Assembly (NCBI RefSeq): GCF_024166365.1
Contig: NC_064820.1
Coordinates: 84,334,001-84,398,000, forward strand
Reading direction: 5' to 3'
From: Elephas maximus indicus
Taxonomy: Eukaryota; Chordata; Mammalia; Proboscidea; Elephantidae
DNA: 64,000 bases
The translations under genes and the position numbers were made by a program. The notes beneath the pieces are model-generated. The model was not told where the DNA came from and did no database searches. It saw only the letters and a list, made by a program, of their open reading frames with translations. Shown piece by piece: positions 11,811-23,499 of the stretch; within the stretch, counting starts at the first letter, position 1, and each line of letters starts with the position of its first letter.

Positions 11811-13536
11811 AGAAGTCAATGGATCACATTCAGGTAGGAGCAAGTCTATTAACACAAACCTCAAGACTGATTTCCCAGAGTTGGCACCTTGCTCTGTGAA
11901 TCTTTGAAGTCAACCCAATCCTGGGACTAGTACTATATTTCATATTTGCATCCCCTGTACCCAGGACAATGTAGATGCTTTAATAATTGTTTACTGTAAT
12001 ACCTGGTCTGACTGGAAAGTATACCAAGTGTTTTCACTCTGTTTATCACCCATCTAAAAGATCCTAGGGCTGTGAGTTAATTCTGAGGCTGACCTAATAG
12101 CTTGATCAACCTGGAATGGCTTTGACTTCCTTTTTTGTAGATGGTAGAACCAGAAATGACCACAAAGTTACCCAGCACTAACTGCAAAACCCACATCCTA
12201 CTGAAGTACTGTTTATTTTGGGGGATGAGGTTTACAGGTTTATAATTTGTTTCACTAGGGAATTTAAGAGATGAGTTGCCTTCCCAAGGCCTTTATAAAA
12301 TATTTTTCCACTTCAATTCTATAGATTGAAATTCTGCATACGAACCTTACTTATCTTCCTTGGATTATCTGAAGGCTATATATAAAAAAAGAGCAAAGCT
12401 TCGGGGCTGGAACACTTTACATAAATATGTCACCTGCAAGCAAAGCATGATTCATGACCTAATGTAACAAGCACTGTAGACACCAAAGAAAGCTGAAAGA
12501 AGAAATGGTCAAGAAGAGTGAATATTAAAATACATGGTTAAGATATTTTTCAGAGCCAGGAGGATAAGCTAAAGGGAAAAATTATATCAGACATACGAGG
12601 AAGACCTCTGACTTTGGCTGATGACTGGATTGATGACTGTGGGAACACAGCAGGTGCTATCATTTGAACCTTTCCCCTCCTCTCCCCCCCTCTCCCCCCG
12701 CCCCAAGGTACAGTGCTGGAAGGGCTGGAATAAGAAATAAAATAGCAAGCAGTTAGTACAGTGCTTGTCACAGTAATGTTCAGCAAATACTCCCTTCTGT
12801 TCCAGTTCATATTGAAGTTGTTGGTATCTATATAGACAGTTTGAATACACAGATAAGAAAAAATTATGCATGTTGATAGAAAGAATATTCACATAAGACA
12901 TTATTCTACGGAATGGGCTTAATTTAGCATGTATTAGGCACCTGTTATCACCTTAATTCAGTGTTATTAGGAGAAAGCAGAATAATATTTCTGTTCCTGG
13001 GTAGATTTGATGTAAAAATGTAGGCTGAATCCCACAAAATGTTGAATTATCAAAGTTAGCTGTCTTAGATTATAAGCTGACAGGATGATGACGGAGTCTT
13101 CCAAAAGTCTCTGAAATTCATTAAAGCTATCCCTACTCATTTAGTTAGAAGCAGCAGCAAGGTAGGAGACACTTCGGGGCGGGGGGGGGCACTCCATGTG
13201 TCTGGCTGTGCTGATGTGCCTTTGAATCTGAAGTCATCATGTTCCTCCTCTTTTTGGTGGATCTGGTTTCACAAAAAACACCCACCCTCATCCACTCCTG
13301 GTATGCTCTGGAATACGTCCTCACAGAAGGGTCCTCGCTGAGATCAGGCAGTTGACTAGAGGTCAGTGGGAGCTTGCGGTTGCCTCCCTAGTCTAGTACA
13401 GATGGAACGTCTCTCCTCGGGTCGTGTCTTTTTGGTGAAAACGATTTAAGATGTTTCTTTTCTATCTAGTGCATGTGCAGAACCATTGGACAGTATAGTG
13501 CTGATTAAGGCTTTTCTTGGATAAAATTGTTGGTTA
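11811..13536. other. Intergenic sequence, nothing firm
   Basis: Short low-complexity runs are present (C-rich around 12675-12705, G-rich around 13178-13190). No gene or clear repeat could be recognised. Confidence 0.4.
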
Positions 13537-13712
13537 TTTTACTGTTGTTGTTAGTTGCCATAGAGTCAGCTCTGACTCATGACGACCTTATGCACAACAG
13601 ATGGAAACACTCCTCAGTCCTGTTCTGTGTCATCTTCATGATCTCATTGGCATGTTTGAACTCACTGTTGGGGCTATTGTGTCAATTCACCTCATTGTTT
13701 ACGCTGACCCTC

Positions 13713-14107
13713 TGATATGGATTGAATTGTGTACTCCAATTTTTTTTTTATGGCTGCGGTTGTAAGAATGGGATGTCTTTGTTATGTTAATGAGGCAGGA
13801 TTAGTGTAGGGTGTGTCTTGAGTCAATCTCTCATGAGATATAAAAGAGATTAAACAAGCAAGCCAGCAGAGCAGAGATGGGGTAAGATAGATGCCAAGAC
13901 ACATAGAGATCTCTAAGGAACCAGGAAGCAGAACCTGAAGAGACAAGAACCTTCCTCCAGAGCCAACACAGAAGGAAAGCCTTCCCCTAGAGCCGGCGCT
14001 CTCATTTCAGTCTTTCTAGCCTCCTAAACTGTGAGAAAATATACTTCTGTTAAAGCCCCATCCACCTGCAATATTTCTGTTACGGCAGCACTAGATAACT
14101 AAAGACA
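13713..14107 (+). mobile_element. 5' LTR of the MaLR element
   Basis: It starts 'tgatatggattgaattgtg' and ends 'aactaaagaca'. It keeps the 'cctaaactgtgagaaaat' block typical of the 3' half of MaLR LTRs. A poly-T run at 13739-13749 replaces part of the usual sequence. Confidence 0.8.
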
Positions 14108-15636
14108 GAATTTGGTACCAGAACAGTGGGATGCTGCTCTAACAGATACCTAGAATGTGGAAGTGGTTTTGGAATTGGGTAATGGGTAGAGACTGAGAGA
14201 GTTTTAAGGTACTTAACAGTAAAAGCCTAGATTGCCTTGAAGAGACCGTTGGTAAAATTATGGACATCAAAGGCAATTCTGGTGAAGGCTCAGAAGGAAG
14301 TAAGGAGAGCTATAGAGAGTCTCTGTCGTCTTAGAGAATACATATGGTGCCAGCAATGGACTGCTGCTAGAAATGGGAACATTAAATGTGCTTCTGGTGA
14401 GGATTTTAAAGAAAATGCTGAACATGTGACTGGACAATGGAGGAAGGGTGATGCTTTTTATGCAGTGGCAAAGAACTTGTCTGAATTATGTTCAAATATA
14501 TTTGTTGGAAGGTAGAACTTTTAAGTGATGGACTTGGATATCTGGATGATATTTCTACACAAGATCTTAAAGGCACCGTGTGGTTTCTCCTTGCCACTAA
14601 TAGTAAAATGTGAGAAGACATGAATTTAAAAATGAACCATGCAAAATGAAAACAGAATGTAAAGATTTGGAAAATTCTGTTGTACAAACTAAGGACACAT
14701 ATCCTAGAATATTCACGAAGGGCGTGGCTACACAATCTTTTATTAAAAAGAATAAGCCTGTGACTGATGGATCTAACCAACTACCACAGCAGAAAACCTA
14801 TCAGCTCAGACTGAAGGGAACAGAGAACAAATGAAAGAATATTGTCTACCTCTTGGAATTCTACAGGCAGGAAATAGGCCAACAGAACTACATCTGTTGT
14901 CCTCCAAAAAAGTAAAACGATCATCCCTGAGTAGCTCAAAGATCAGCAGAACTGTTAGAAGGAGCATGGGAAGCAGGGCCTTCTGGTTTCAAAGTGTGGG
15001 GCTGCTGCTCAGGTGTGTCAGGGAGATGGGGCCACTGCCCAAAGCTGAAGGGGTAGGGGTGCCATCTCAAGAGGCAGAACAAGGCCTGTTGGGGCCTGGG
15101 GAGTAGGATCGCCACTCAGATGGACAAGGAGAGTGGGGCAGCCCAAAGCCAAGGGAGTAGAGTTGCCATCCCAGAGGGCCTGAAAGGTAGAGCTGAAGCC
15201 CAGGGACAAGGGGCCTCCACCCAGAATCCAGAGGGCATGGCCAACACCTGGAATCTGGAAGGCAGGGCCATTGCCCAGATGATCTCAGACAACAGAGGAT
15301 TATTTTCAAGGCCTGAGAGCTGATGTAATTTGTTCTGTTGGGTTTCCGACTTGCTTGGTGTCTGTTATCCCTTCTTTCCTTCCAATTTCTTCCACTTATA
15401 ATGGAAATGTCTGCCTTGTACCTGTTCCACCATTGTACCTTGGAAGCAGATTACTTGTATTCTAGACTTCTCAGGTTCATAGACGAAGAGGACTTTTGCC
15501 CCAGGATGGACTATGCCTAAAGTCTCACCCATATTCTATTTAGATGATTTAGAAGATGAAATTTTGGACCTGGGGTTGATTTTAGGATTGGATGATGTGA
15601 TGGCAAGGACATGAATTTTGGATCCAAAGGGTGGAA
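14108..15636 (+). mobile_element. MaLR internal region, degenerate
   Basis: It begins with 'tttggtaccagaacagtggg', the expected primer-binding-site position (tRNA-Leu-like in this family). The MaLR internal order follows ('gaattgggtaatgggtagag', 'tagattgccttgaagagacc'). A purine-rich stretch just before 15637 is the likely polypurine tract. Short open frames inside carry stops relative to each other and encode no intact protein. Confidence 0.75.
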
Positions 15637-16032
15637 TGTAATGGACTGAATTGTGTCCCCCAAAAATATGTGTTATAAATTCTAACCTCTATGCTTGTGG
15701 CTATAATCCCATTTGTTATGTTAATGAGGCAGGATTAGTGTAAGGCTCATCTTGAGTCAATCTCTTATGAGATATAAAAGAGATTAAATAAGCAAGCAGA
15801 AAAGCAGAGGTGGGGGAAGAGAGATGCCAAGCCACATGAAGATCACCCAGGAGCAGAAGCTCAAGAGACAAGGACTTTCCTGCAGAGCCAACAGAGAAAG
15901 AAAGCCTTCTCCTAGAGCCAGCACCCTGAATTAAGATTTCTAGCCTTCTAAACTGTGAGAAAATAAATTTCTGTTACTTAAAGCCACCCACTTGTGGTAT
16001 TTCTCTGATAGCAGCACTAGATAACTAAGATG
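15637..16032 (+). mobile_element. 3' LTR of the MaLR element
   Basis: It starts 'tgtaatggactgaattgtg' and ends 'ataactaagatg'. It has the same layout as the 5' LTR, with a polyadenylation-like 'gagaaaataaatttctg' near the end. Confidence 0.8.
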
Positions 16033-16165
16033 CCCTCTACTTTGCCAAACATGATGGATGTGTATTTCTAGGCCTTGGACTCTCCTGATGACATGTCCAA
16101 TGTAAGCAAAACAGTTTTGCCATCCTTGCTTCTAAGGAGCATTCCAGTTTTGCCCTATTTTACTA

Positions 16166-19100
16166 GGTAATATATGAAATGAAAAGAATTAATTTCTTCA
16201 ATTCAGTAACTGTATTTTGTAACATCTATATATGTTTCTCATAAAGAAAAACCGTCATAAAAACTTTAAGGTCCAACTGAACATGAGTATTAGGAAAATG
16301 TACACATGCACAAGAGAACAGGACAAATGATGTATCTATTTCCTTTCTAAAATGATTCTTTTGCAGTAATTTCTAAAATGTTTTCTCATATAAAAATTAT
16401 TTTCTTGACAAATTCCTACTGAAGTTAGCAGATATCCTACTTAAAAAAAAAACCAAGAGACTAAAATAAAAAAGTCAATCTCACCTTCTTCTTACCTGAG
16501 TTTTCTTCTTTAAGATTTTATATAATTGACCTCATAAATGATAAACGAACAATGCTAACTATCCAGGAGACAAAGTTAAAATTAAGACTACACCATGACT
16601 TCATGCACAGAATTTTAGGATGTAAAATCATTTGAAATCAAATAATGAAAAGGCTTTTTTAAAAGACCAATGCCACCAATCAAACTTTTCCTGTGGTCTG
16701 TCTCCCATTCTAGGACTGACAGAATATCAGGACCACAAGGAGAGGGCAGCTGAGCTGCACACTCCAAGTTGAGTTAAATAAGAACATAGAAAGCTGTAGC
16801 ATACACATTAAAGAATACATTTAATTTTAAAGAGAAAAGAGTTTTAAAAAATGACAGTGGTTTAATTATGAGTGTCCCTTTAAGTTCCATTTGAAAAAAA
16901 AAAAAAAAAAAAGTTTGTTTTTCCTCTAACTGCTTCCCAACAGTTCGATGATAGAAAAACATCAAACCTAAAATGGTGCTGAAGGTGTTCTATGGGGACA
17001 AGAAGAAATGCAACTTCTTGAACTTTTTTTCAGTCTAGAGAGAGAGGGAGAGTGATAGACAGAAAGATAAAAATAGAAAGAGGCAGTGATTGAGAAAGAG
17101 AGAGAAGGGAACAAAAACTAATTTTCCAGGCAGGGAAATACTTATAAAACCTTTTATGTCAAAGTTAGGATTTCACAACATAACACACTAATGCAAAATC
17201 CAGTAGCACCTGTAAGATTTAAGTAAATGCTGCCATCACTTAAATGCTTTTAAATATCTGTAAAAGACTGAAGGAAAACGAAAGATAAAGTACATTCTCC
17301 AGAGAACAAATGTATTTCAAAATAAAAACTGTATTTTTGTTATTCTTTTTCAGTTGTTTTTTATACAAGAATTCATAGTTATCATATAATAACTTATAAT
17401 AGACAATGGGACCAATCTCTGCTCTCCTCTTGTGTCACTTCAAGTTCACACGTTCAGGCTATAGTTCCCAACATTATTTTCTGATAAATATATTACCACA
17501 GTTTGATCTAAATATAGATACATTATATAATACTTGTCTCTGGGAAAATCAAATTTCCATATGCAAACTTTTATTCATATAATACAGAAATGGAGAAAAC
17601 TACAGTAGGCACACAACCTAATTATGACTTGTAGATGACGATTTCTAGATACTCTCCTACTATATATGAATGTTGAAAATAGTCTTAATAAGAATTTTAT
17701 TTATATGTGCACTTGTGTCCACCTTATCCCATGTACTGTACATGTCTAATGACAATCTGGGAATTAAAAGGTGCAGCCCTCAAGAAATTGTTAAGTCACT
17801 AAAAAAAAGAAACAATTAACCTCTATTGGACATGGAAAAAACTCACAAAATTTCCAATTTTAAATTTCATATCAGTAGGAAAATATTAAAAATAATTTTC
17901 TGTATATACATATGGGTATATGTATATATTGAAGTACACATATGTCTCACATATCAATACAATCCAAGTGGAGACATTTGGGCGAGTTATTTTCCCATTA
18001 AATGACATCTATGTCAAAATTTAAAAATATTTTTATTACATCATTAAAATAACTCACTTACCATTTCCACAGCTTACACTGTTTTTTTTTTTTTTAATTT
18101 TTAACTCTTCATAACTAAATTCCCTGACCCCTAGTGTTAAATCCCCTATTTAAATTAAAACCTGGTGCTCTTTGTTACTCAGAAACTGATGGATAAAATC
18201 ACATCTACTTCAAAATCCCATCAATCAAATAAATTTTATTACCTGATTTATCAGAGAAATATCTCAGCTCTGAGCATGTGTACCTAAATTATTCTCCCTA
18301 TAATAAATAGGTGAGAAAATTATCCTAAAATAGATGGAGGTAACTTACATGATGTCATAGCACATATAATACATGATGATTGAGTGTCTGATATAAGCTT
18401 TTCAGAGACACCTGAAACTCACTTTAGAAACTAACTTTAGAAACAAACCATTTATTTTCACTCTAATATAAATTAATATGTATGTATTTATGTACATACA
18501 CATACATATAAAACAAAATTGTCTAGTGTTGAATAGCTGTGAGTGAAAAAATGGTTACAAATTGATTAATTAGCTTAATTTTGTACTTAACAATTCAATC
18601 ATTTGGGGGCACAACAACAAAAAAGTCAGTGCATTTGTAGACTCTCATAGAGTCAGATACTCAAGCATACACTTTAAAAAAGAACCCTCCCTCAACATCA
18701 CAGGCATTTACAGCAAGAATATATGTACTCTGATGCAATTCCTATTCCATAAGCAGACTAGACAGCACTTGGCTTACTTTTAAAACAGCTTCTTAAAAGA
18801 AATATATAAAGAAATGCATGTTTGCTAAAAGTCTTTTAAAATTACATCAAAAGAACATTAAAACCTGTTCACTGAGAAGAGCCTATTGAATTTAATTCCT
18901 GTTTTGAAATGCCTAGTTAACAGTTCAGAATATTGCCTTGTGAGGTCTGAATACAGATGTGGTTGATGTGAAGACCCAGGCAGGGTACAAGTCTCCATTT
19001 CCACCTGCCACAATCACAATTTAGACACAGTCCTTGGATTGGCTGTTGGATGTAAATGGATTCCCTTGAAAAGAGCTATACACCTTAAAATGATCTATAA

Positions 19101-20067
19101 TAAACAGTTCCCCAATAACCATTATTATTCTTAAATTGAAATGCATTGATCATTCAGAAAAGATTTCTTGCAAAATATATAAATAAATGTAACTGCATAT
19201 TCTGTAAAGATACTTAGCATTGCTAGGCCAGTCCGTCCATGACGGGCTGCTGTAGTTCAGTTCTGTGTGTCAAATTTATTAGAAATTTAAAAAGAAAAAT
19301 TTCTGAGGGACTCAGCTGCCTTCATTAGTTGGCTTTAAAATATGTAATAAAATGGGAGACGGTGTCTTCTCATAAATACATGGAATCAATATGGAAAAGT
19401 AAACTATACAGTGGACAAGATTAGAGAACACCAGAGTGGTCACCAGAGAGAAATATCTTCCAGTATAAAAAAAGGGAAGAACTCTATACACGCAGTTCGA
19501 GTAAGTATGGTTCAATTAAAGGTGCAGCTCTCTCCCACTCCTGGCAAGAATTAATTGGTAATGGCACTGCTTCTCAGCAGTGCAAAAATATCCTGAGAAA
19601 TTATTCAGATTACAACAAAAGACAGGGCTTTCGTCACTAAGTTTTTGCACAAAACACAGCTCTAGATATCGTAAATAAATTAATTTAAAAAGCAGATAAC
19701 CTTCACTGTGTTGAACACAAAAAGGGGATGTGACCTAGACATTGTTAATTCTCCCGTTGGCTAATATCAGAAAAAAAAAAAAAAAAGATTGCATTAAATC
19801 TCTATTTATAACTTGCTAGTTAACTATGGCCAATAATATACAAGGAGGTAATTTGTAGTTCAAGTTTTTCATCTCTTTTTTTCCCCAACTAGCTATAAGC
19901 AGAATTCTAAATTTTACACTGAAATATACAATTCCAATTTTCAAAAGATCCTCCCCCTGGAGGAATAATTTTTTTTGTGTGTGTGCAATCTTGATGCAGA
20001 GCTCAAACAGTCCTATGAAGAAAGACAATGTATCTTTTAATCTATTAGCACTGAAATTTCACCTTCC
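16166..20067 (-). other. HOMER1: Probable HOMER1 3' UTR and downstream sequence
   Basis: This AT-rich stretch lies directly after the HOMER1 stop codon on the minus strand. In contrast to its neighbours it shows no SINE, LINE or LTR over about 3.9 kb, which fits a long conserved 3' UTR. AATAAA motifs on the minus strand appear as TTTATT at 19275-19280, 18451-18456, 18235-18240, 17696-17701 and 17570-17575. Which are used, and where the transcript ends, cannot be decided from sequence alone. A purine-rich GA repeat is at 17037-17110. Confidence 0.6.
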
Positions 20068-20256
20068 TTAGCTGCATTCTAGTAGCTTGGCCAAGTTATC
20101 TCGTAATTCTGTTAGTTCAAATATCTTTCCGTCAAGAATTTCTAAAAGTGTCTTCAGGTTATTGCGAAAAGCTTCTTGTTCATTCTGACTTTTCTCCAGA
20201 CGTTGCTCTAAGTCAGACAGTTGTCCCTCCAGGTCTTTGTTCCGAATTTCTACTTC
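20068..20256 (-). CDS. HOMER1: HOMER1 last coding exon (C-terminal 62 residues and stop)
   Basis: HOMER1 is a postsynaptic scaffold. Its long isoforms form tetramers through a C-terminal coiled coil and so cross-link partners held by the N-terminal EVH1 domain (mGluR1/5, IP3 receptor, Shank). This exon encodes 62 residues, starting EVEIRNKDLEGQ and ending RDNLAKLLECS followed by TAA (20068-20070). It contains the terminal leucine-zipper heptads (LKTLLEILDGKIFELTEL). The acceptor on the minus strand is tttctaaag just right of 20256, and the exon begins at a codon boundary. It joins the exon at 29992-30072 across a 9.7-kb intron. I recognise the C-terminus as that of mammalian HOMER1, rather than HOMER2 or HOMER3, from the LECS end and the residues before it. 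No frameshift or premature stop is seen. Confidence 0.95.
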   Translation of the reverse strand, partial: EVEIRNKDLEGQLSDLEQRLEKSQNEQEAFRNNLKTLLEILDGKIFELTELRDNLAKLLECS

Positions 20257-20717
20257 CTTTAGAAACAGAAGTGTAACACATAGGTCAGTTCATCACTTAG
20301 AAAACAATACAACTTTCTGTTATCACTCATGTTGGGCAGTCAGTGCAGTGTGACAATTAGGATGAGCTTCTGAATGACAACACAATTTACAGAGATTTCA
20401 GATTTGGCCACTTGTGAAATCCATGTGGTTCTATGGACTGGCTTGTTCATTTTATCCATCTATCCACCTAATGAAAATTTCCAGACTGCTTACTCCATGC
20501 TAAGGCAACACTTCAAATACTAAGACTTCAAATACTAAGATGAGACTGAAGACCCACTTTGTGGATTATCTACATCTCATTTCTATTTCTGCCTACCTCC
20601 TTTTCCTAATACACAACTGTTAGGAACCACAGGGGAAAACAGCAGAAAAAAGGAGAGAAATTAATTCTTTCTCTTTGGTGGCAAACCTGGAGAAAGATTT
20701 ACTGATGAAAACTTTCT

Positions 20718-20868
20718 AAAATAAAGTTTTAAGATCCTTTGAATACACTAATTTTAATTTTCTTCAATATCAAATGAATGGATGTTATAGAGAACATAAA
20801 ATAAAGTTTTAAGATCCTTTGAATACACTAATTTTAATTTTCTTCAATATCAAATGAATAGAGAACAT
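20718..20868. repeat. 80-bp tandem duplication in the last HOMER1 intron
   Basis: The block that starts 'aaataaagttttaagatcct' at 20718 begins again at 20798, and the two copies read identically. The second copy has a 9-base deletion near its end (first copy has 'gaatggatgttatagag', second 'gaatagag'). The lack of other differences suggests a very recent event. It lies about 460 bases upstream (in gene orientation) of the last exon's acceptor. Confidence 0.9.
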
Positions 20869-21087
20869 AGCTCAACTGTTAAAAAACTGTAGCAAAGACA
20901 CATTTTAGAGAATTACAAAGCTAAGAATCCCAACATGCTGCAAATTAAGGAAAGAAAAAACTGCAAAAGAGAAGTAAGGGTTCATGACAATAAAACCCTG
21001 TTTTTAATTTTTTTAACACAGAATAACCTCATACTTAAAAATATAAGCTATTATTTATTTTTAAAATGTTTCTGATAAATACAATAA

Positions 21088-21248
21088 CCCAAACCAAACT
21101 CACTGATGCTGAGTCTAATCCAACTCATAGCAACCCTATAGGACACAGTAGAACTGCCTCATAGGGTTCCAAAGAGCGCCTGGGGGATTCAAACTGAACT
21201 TTTTGCTTAGCAGCCGTAGCTCTTAACCACTACGCCACCAGGGTTTCC
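21088..21248 (-). repeat. AfroSINE
   Basis: Tail complement at the left ('gatgctgagtctaatccaac'), head complement 'acgccaccagggtttcc' at the right. Flanks 'taaatacaataa' (21076-21087) and 'taaatataataa' (21249-21260) form a TSD with one mismatch. Confidence 0.92.
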
Positions 21249-21960
21249 TAAATATAATAAAGTGACTTTAAAAAATAATATAACATAAGCTAAAGATTTA
21301 ATTTCAGTTAAAAAATCAAATTCAGAAAGTTGGCAGAAAGCCAACTAAAACACTTCAAATGCTATTCAGATAAGCAATAAATTTAGTGTTATATATCCTT
21401 TCTGGAAAGCCCACTTTGACATCTGAAAGGAATTAAGTGACTGACACAAATTACATTCAAATGCATAAATTAAATAGGCCAAGGAAAGTATTTTGGTGTT
21501 AGTTACACAACATGAATTAGCCTCGGAAAATAAGATGTTTTAATAAGATTCTATCAAATCTAAAGGACAGTAGAATTTACAATTTTTTTTATTGAAAAGA
21601 CAATCTGGCAAATGTTAAATTAAAGGAATAGAGTATGAAGCAGCACATATGACTGTAAAAATTTGTATGGAGGAGGACAAATACTGGGAATTAGTGCACA
21701 AATAGGAAATAGTTCTGGTGTTAGCATTACAGGCATTTTGGGGGAAATTTTTATTATGATATCTATACAAATTCAACTTTCAAGAAAAACAATTGGGAAA
21801 TTGGCTTGAACACATGTAAGAAAGTGACTTAGGATTCTGAACATGAAGAAATGTTCATATGCTCTAACAGAAATAACTAAAGACAAGGTTCAAGCACGGA
21901 TACCACAAATGAGCCTCGAGAGCCTGGAAATATAAGAATGGAATAAAGCAGGTATTGGGA

Positions 21961-22120
21961 AAAACAAAACCTGTTGCCGTTGAGTCGATTCCAACTAGGA
22001 GCCCTGGTGGCATAGTAGTTAAGAGGTCGGCTGCTAACCAAACTGTCGGCAGTTTGAATCCAATAGCTGCTCCTAAAACCCTATGGGACAGCTCCGCTCT
22101 GTCGTATAGGGCGCTCAGAA
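21961..22120 (-). repeat. AfroSINE with 5' inversion
   Basis: The left piece (21961-21995) is the tail in minus orientation ('ctgttgccgttgagtcgatt'). The right piece (21997-22120) is the head and body in plus orientation ('ccctggtggcatagtagtta' onward), stopping just where the tail would begin. The two pieces together make one complete element with its 5' part inverted, the arrangement left by twin priming. Confidence 0.75.
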
Positions 22121-23303
22121 AGCAGCTATAATGATCTACAAATGAAGAATTTAATGAATCCCAATCTAATCTCAAAGCATTTACTGCTCAGTGTTACCAT
22201 GTATTTTACTAATCTCTTTTCTTTGAACAATCTACAAAGTGAAGATAAGTAAACTGAGAATAGAACCTGAAACCAATAAAATATTTATACATTCAGAAGC
22301 CAAATTTGTGGAGGCTCTAAACAATGAGGAAGAACACAGGCCCTGTTATCAAATGTAAAAATTCCATTCATGATTGCACAGCATGCTGTCCTGCCTGCTT
22401 AAACAATAAGCTTAAGGGTAGAATGTTTCCAACTATAAAATTAGACCAGACGTCATTGACTAGCAAACACCCACTCCACCAGGCACCACCCAGTTTGTCC
22501 TCTAAAGTCTTCCTTAAAAATGAAAGACTCCCTTGTTCTTCTTGCTAACCAATGAAACCCCAATCATTTTCAACAGAGCAAGCAAAACACAAAATTCCCT
22601 CAACTATTAAAACTGTGTTGTTCTATCTACATGGAGTATCCTACTCTAATCTCTATCTCTGTTTGGAGGAATTTTACTTGTCAGATAACAAAAGGGATTC
22701 AATACAATGCTGACTGTGCTAGTCTTTTTTTAGACAGAAAATATGTTCCTAGAACAAGAATAGAGTTGGCACAGGGGCAACAAAAGGCAACTGGAACGTA
22801 GTTTTAACACTTGCCAGTTTTCTACCTTTTGTCTACAGTTTTCAGCTGTTCTTGCCTTTCGTTCTCCCTCCTAACTCATTCTTCTGCTCATTATCATTGA
22901 GTCCTACTATCTGTCCTTTTACTGTTATGTAAAATATGTGTCAGGAGCACCCAGAGGCAGGGTTCAGTCCTGATAAAAAACTGTAGGCCAAATTTTGCTA
23001 ACCCCCTTACAGTGCTTCAGAGGGGCAGTAACTAAAAGTAGGGAGCAGAGAGAGTCATGCTCTGTATTTGTTAGATATGGAGCCTAAAACACTAGAATTA
23101 ACTAATAAAATAAAATAAAATAATTATGACCATCATCAATAGGATCAAATCAGCTTCATTTTCCATAATTTTAAATCCTGTATCATTTAATCTGAAGCAA
23201 AGCTACAGAAAATTTCTCTTATTGCTTCATATCTTACTGGTCCTATTAGATTATTTGCACTGGGTAGGTTTGGGTTATTAGATTATTAACCTTAATATGT
23301 AAC
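22121..23303. other. Intronic sequence, nothing recognised
   Basis: No repeat or exon signature that I recognise is present here; a short 'aataaaataaaataaaa' run lies near 23104. Confidence 0.4.
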
Positions 23304-23450
23304 GTTGTTGCTGTTAGGTGCTGTCAAGTTGATTCCGACTCATAGCGACCCTACGTATAACAAAATGAAACGCTGTGTGGTCCTGTGCCATTCTCAAAAT
23401 CGTTATGCTCGAGCCCACTCTTGTCAGTCCATCTCATTAAAGGTCTTTCA
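23304..23450 (-). repeat. RTE LINE 3' terminal fragment
   Basis: It starts 'cgttgttgctgttaggtgct' and continues 'gattccgactcatagcgacc', then the RTE-specific 'aaatgaaacgctgtgtggtc', which is absent from AfroSINE. Only about the last 145 bases of the element are present. Confidence 0.75.
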
Positions 23451-23499
23451 CCAAATACGACAGACAGGCAGACACGTGGTGGTAATATAAGAGGATATA

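Larger units (their letters stand above)
13713..16032 (+). mobile_element. MaLR-type LTR element with both LTRs
   Basis: This is a complete LTR-internal-LTR structure of 2320 bp flanked by a perfect 5-bp TSD, CCCTC (13708-13712 and 16033-16037). The 5' LTR is 13713-14107, the internal region 14108-15636 and the 3' LTR 15637-16032. The LTRs and internal sequence follow the ERVL-MaLR pattern. All frames are heavily interrupted; it is an old, non-functional copy that I would expect to have depended on other elements for movement. Confidence 0.85.
13537..16165 (-). repeat. RTE LINE 3' fragment split by a MaLR element
   Basis: The 3'-terminal part is at 13537-13712 ('gttgttgttagttgcc', then 'ctgactcatgacgacctta'), and the adjoining upstream part is at 16033-16165 ('ccatccttgcttctaaggag'). 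The two halves meet exactly once the MaLR insert is removed, reading through '...gctgaccctctactttgcc'. It is 5'-truncated. Confidence 0.8.
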
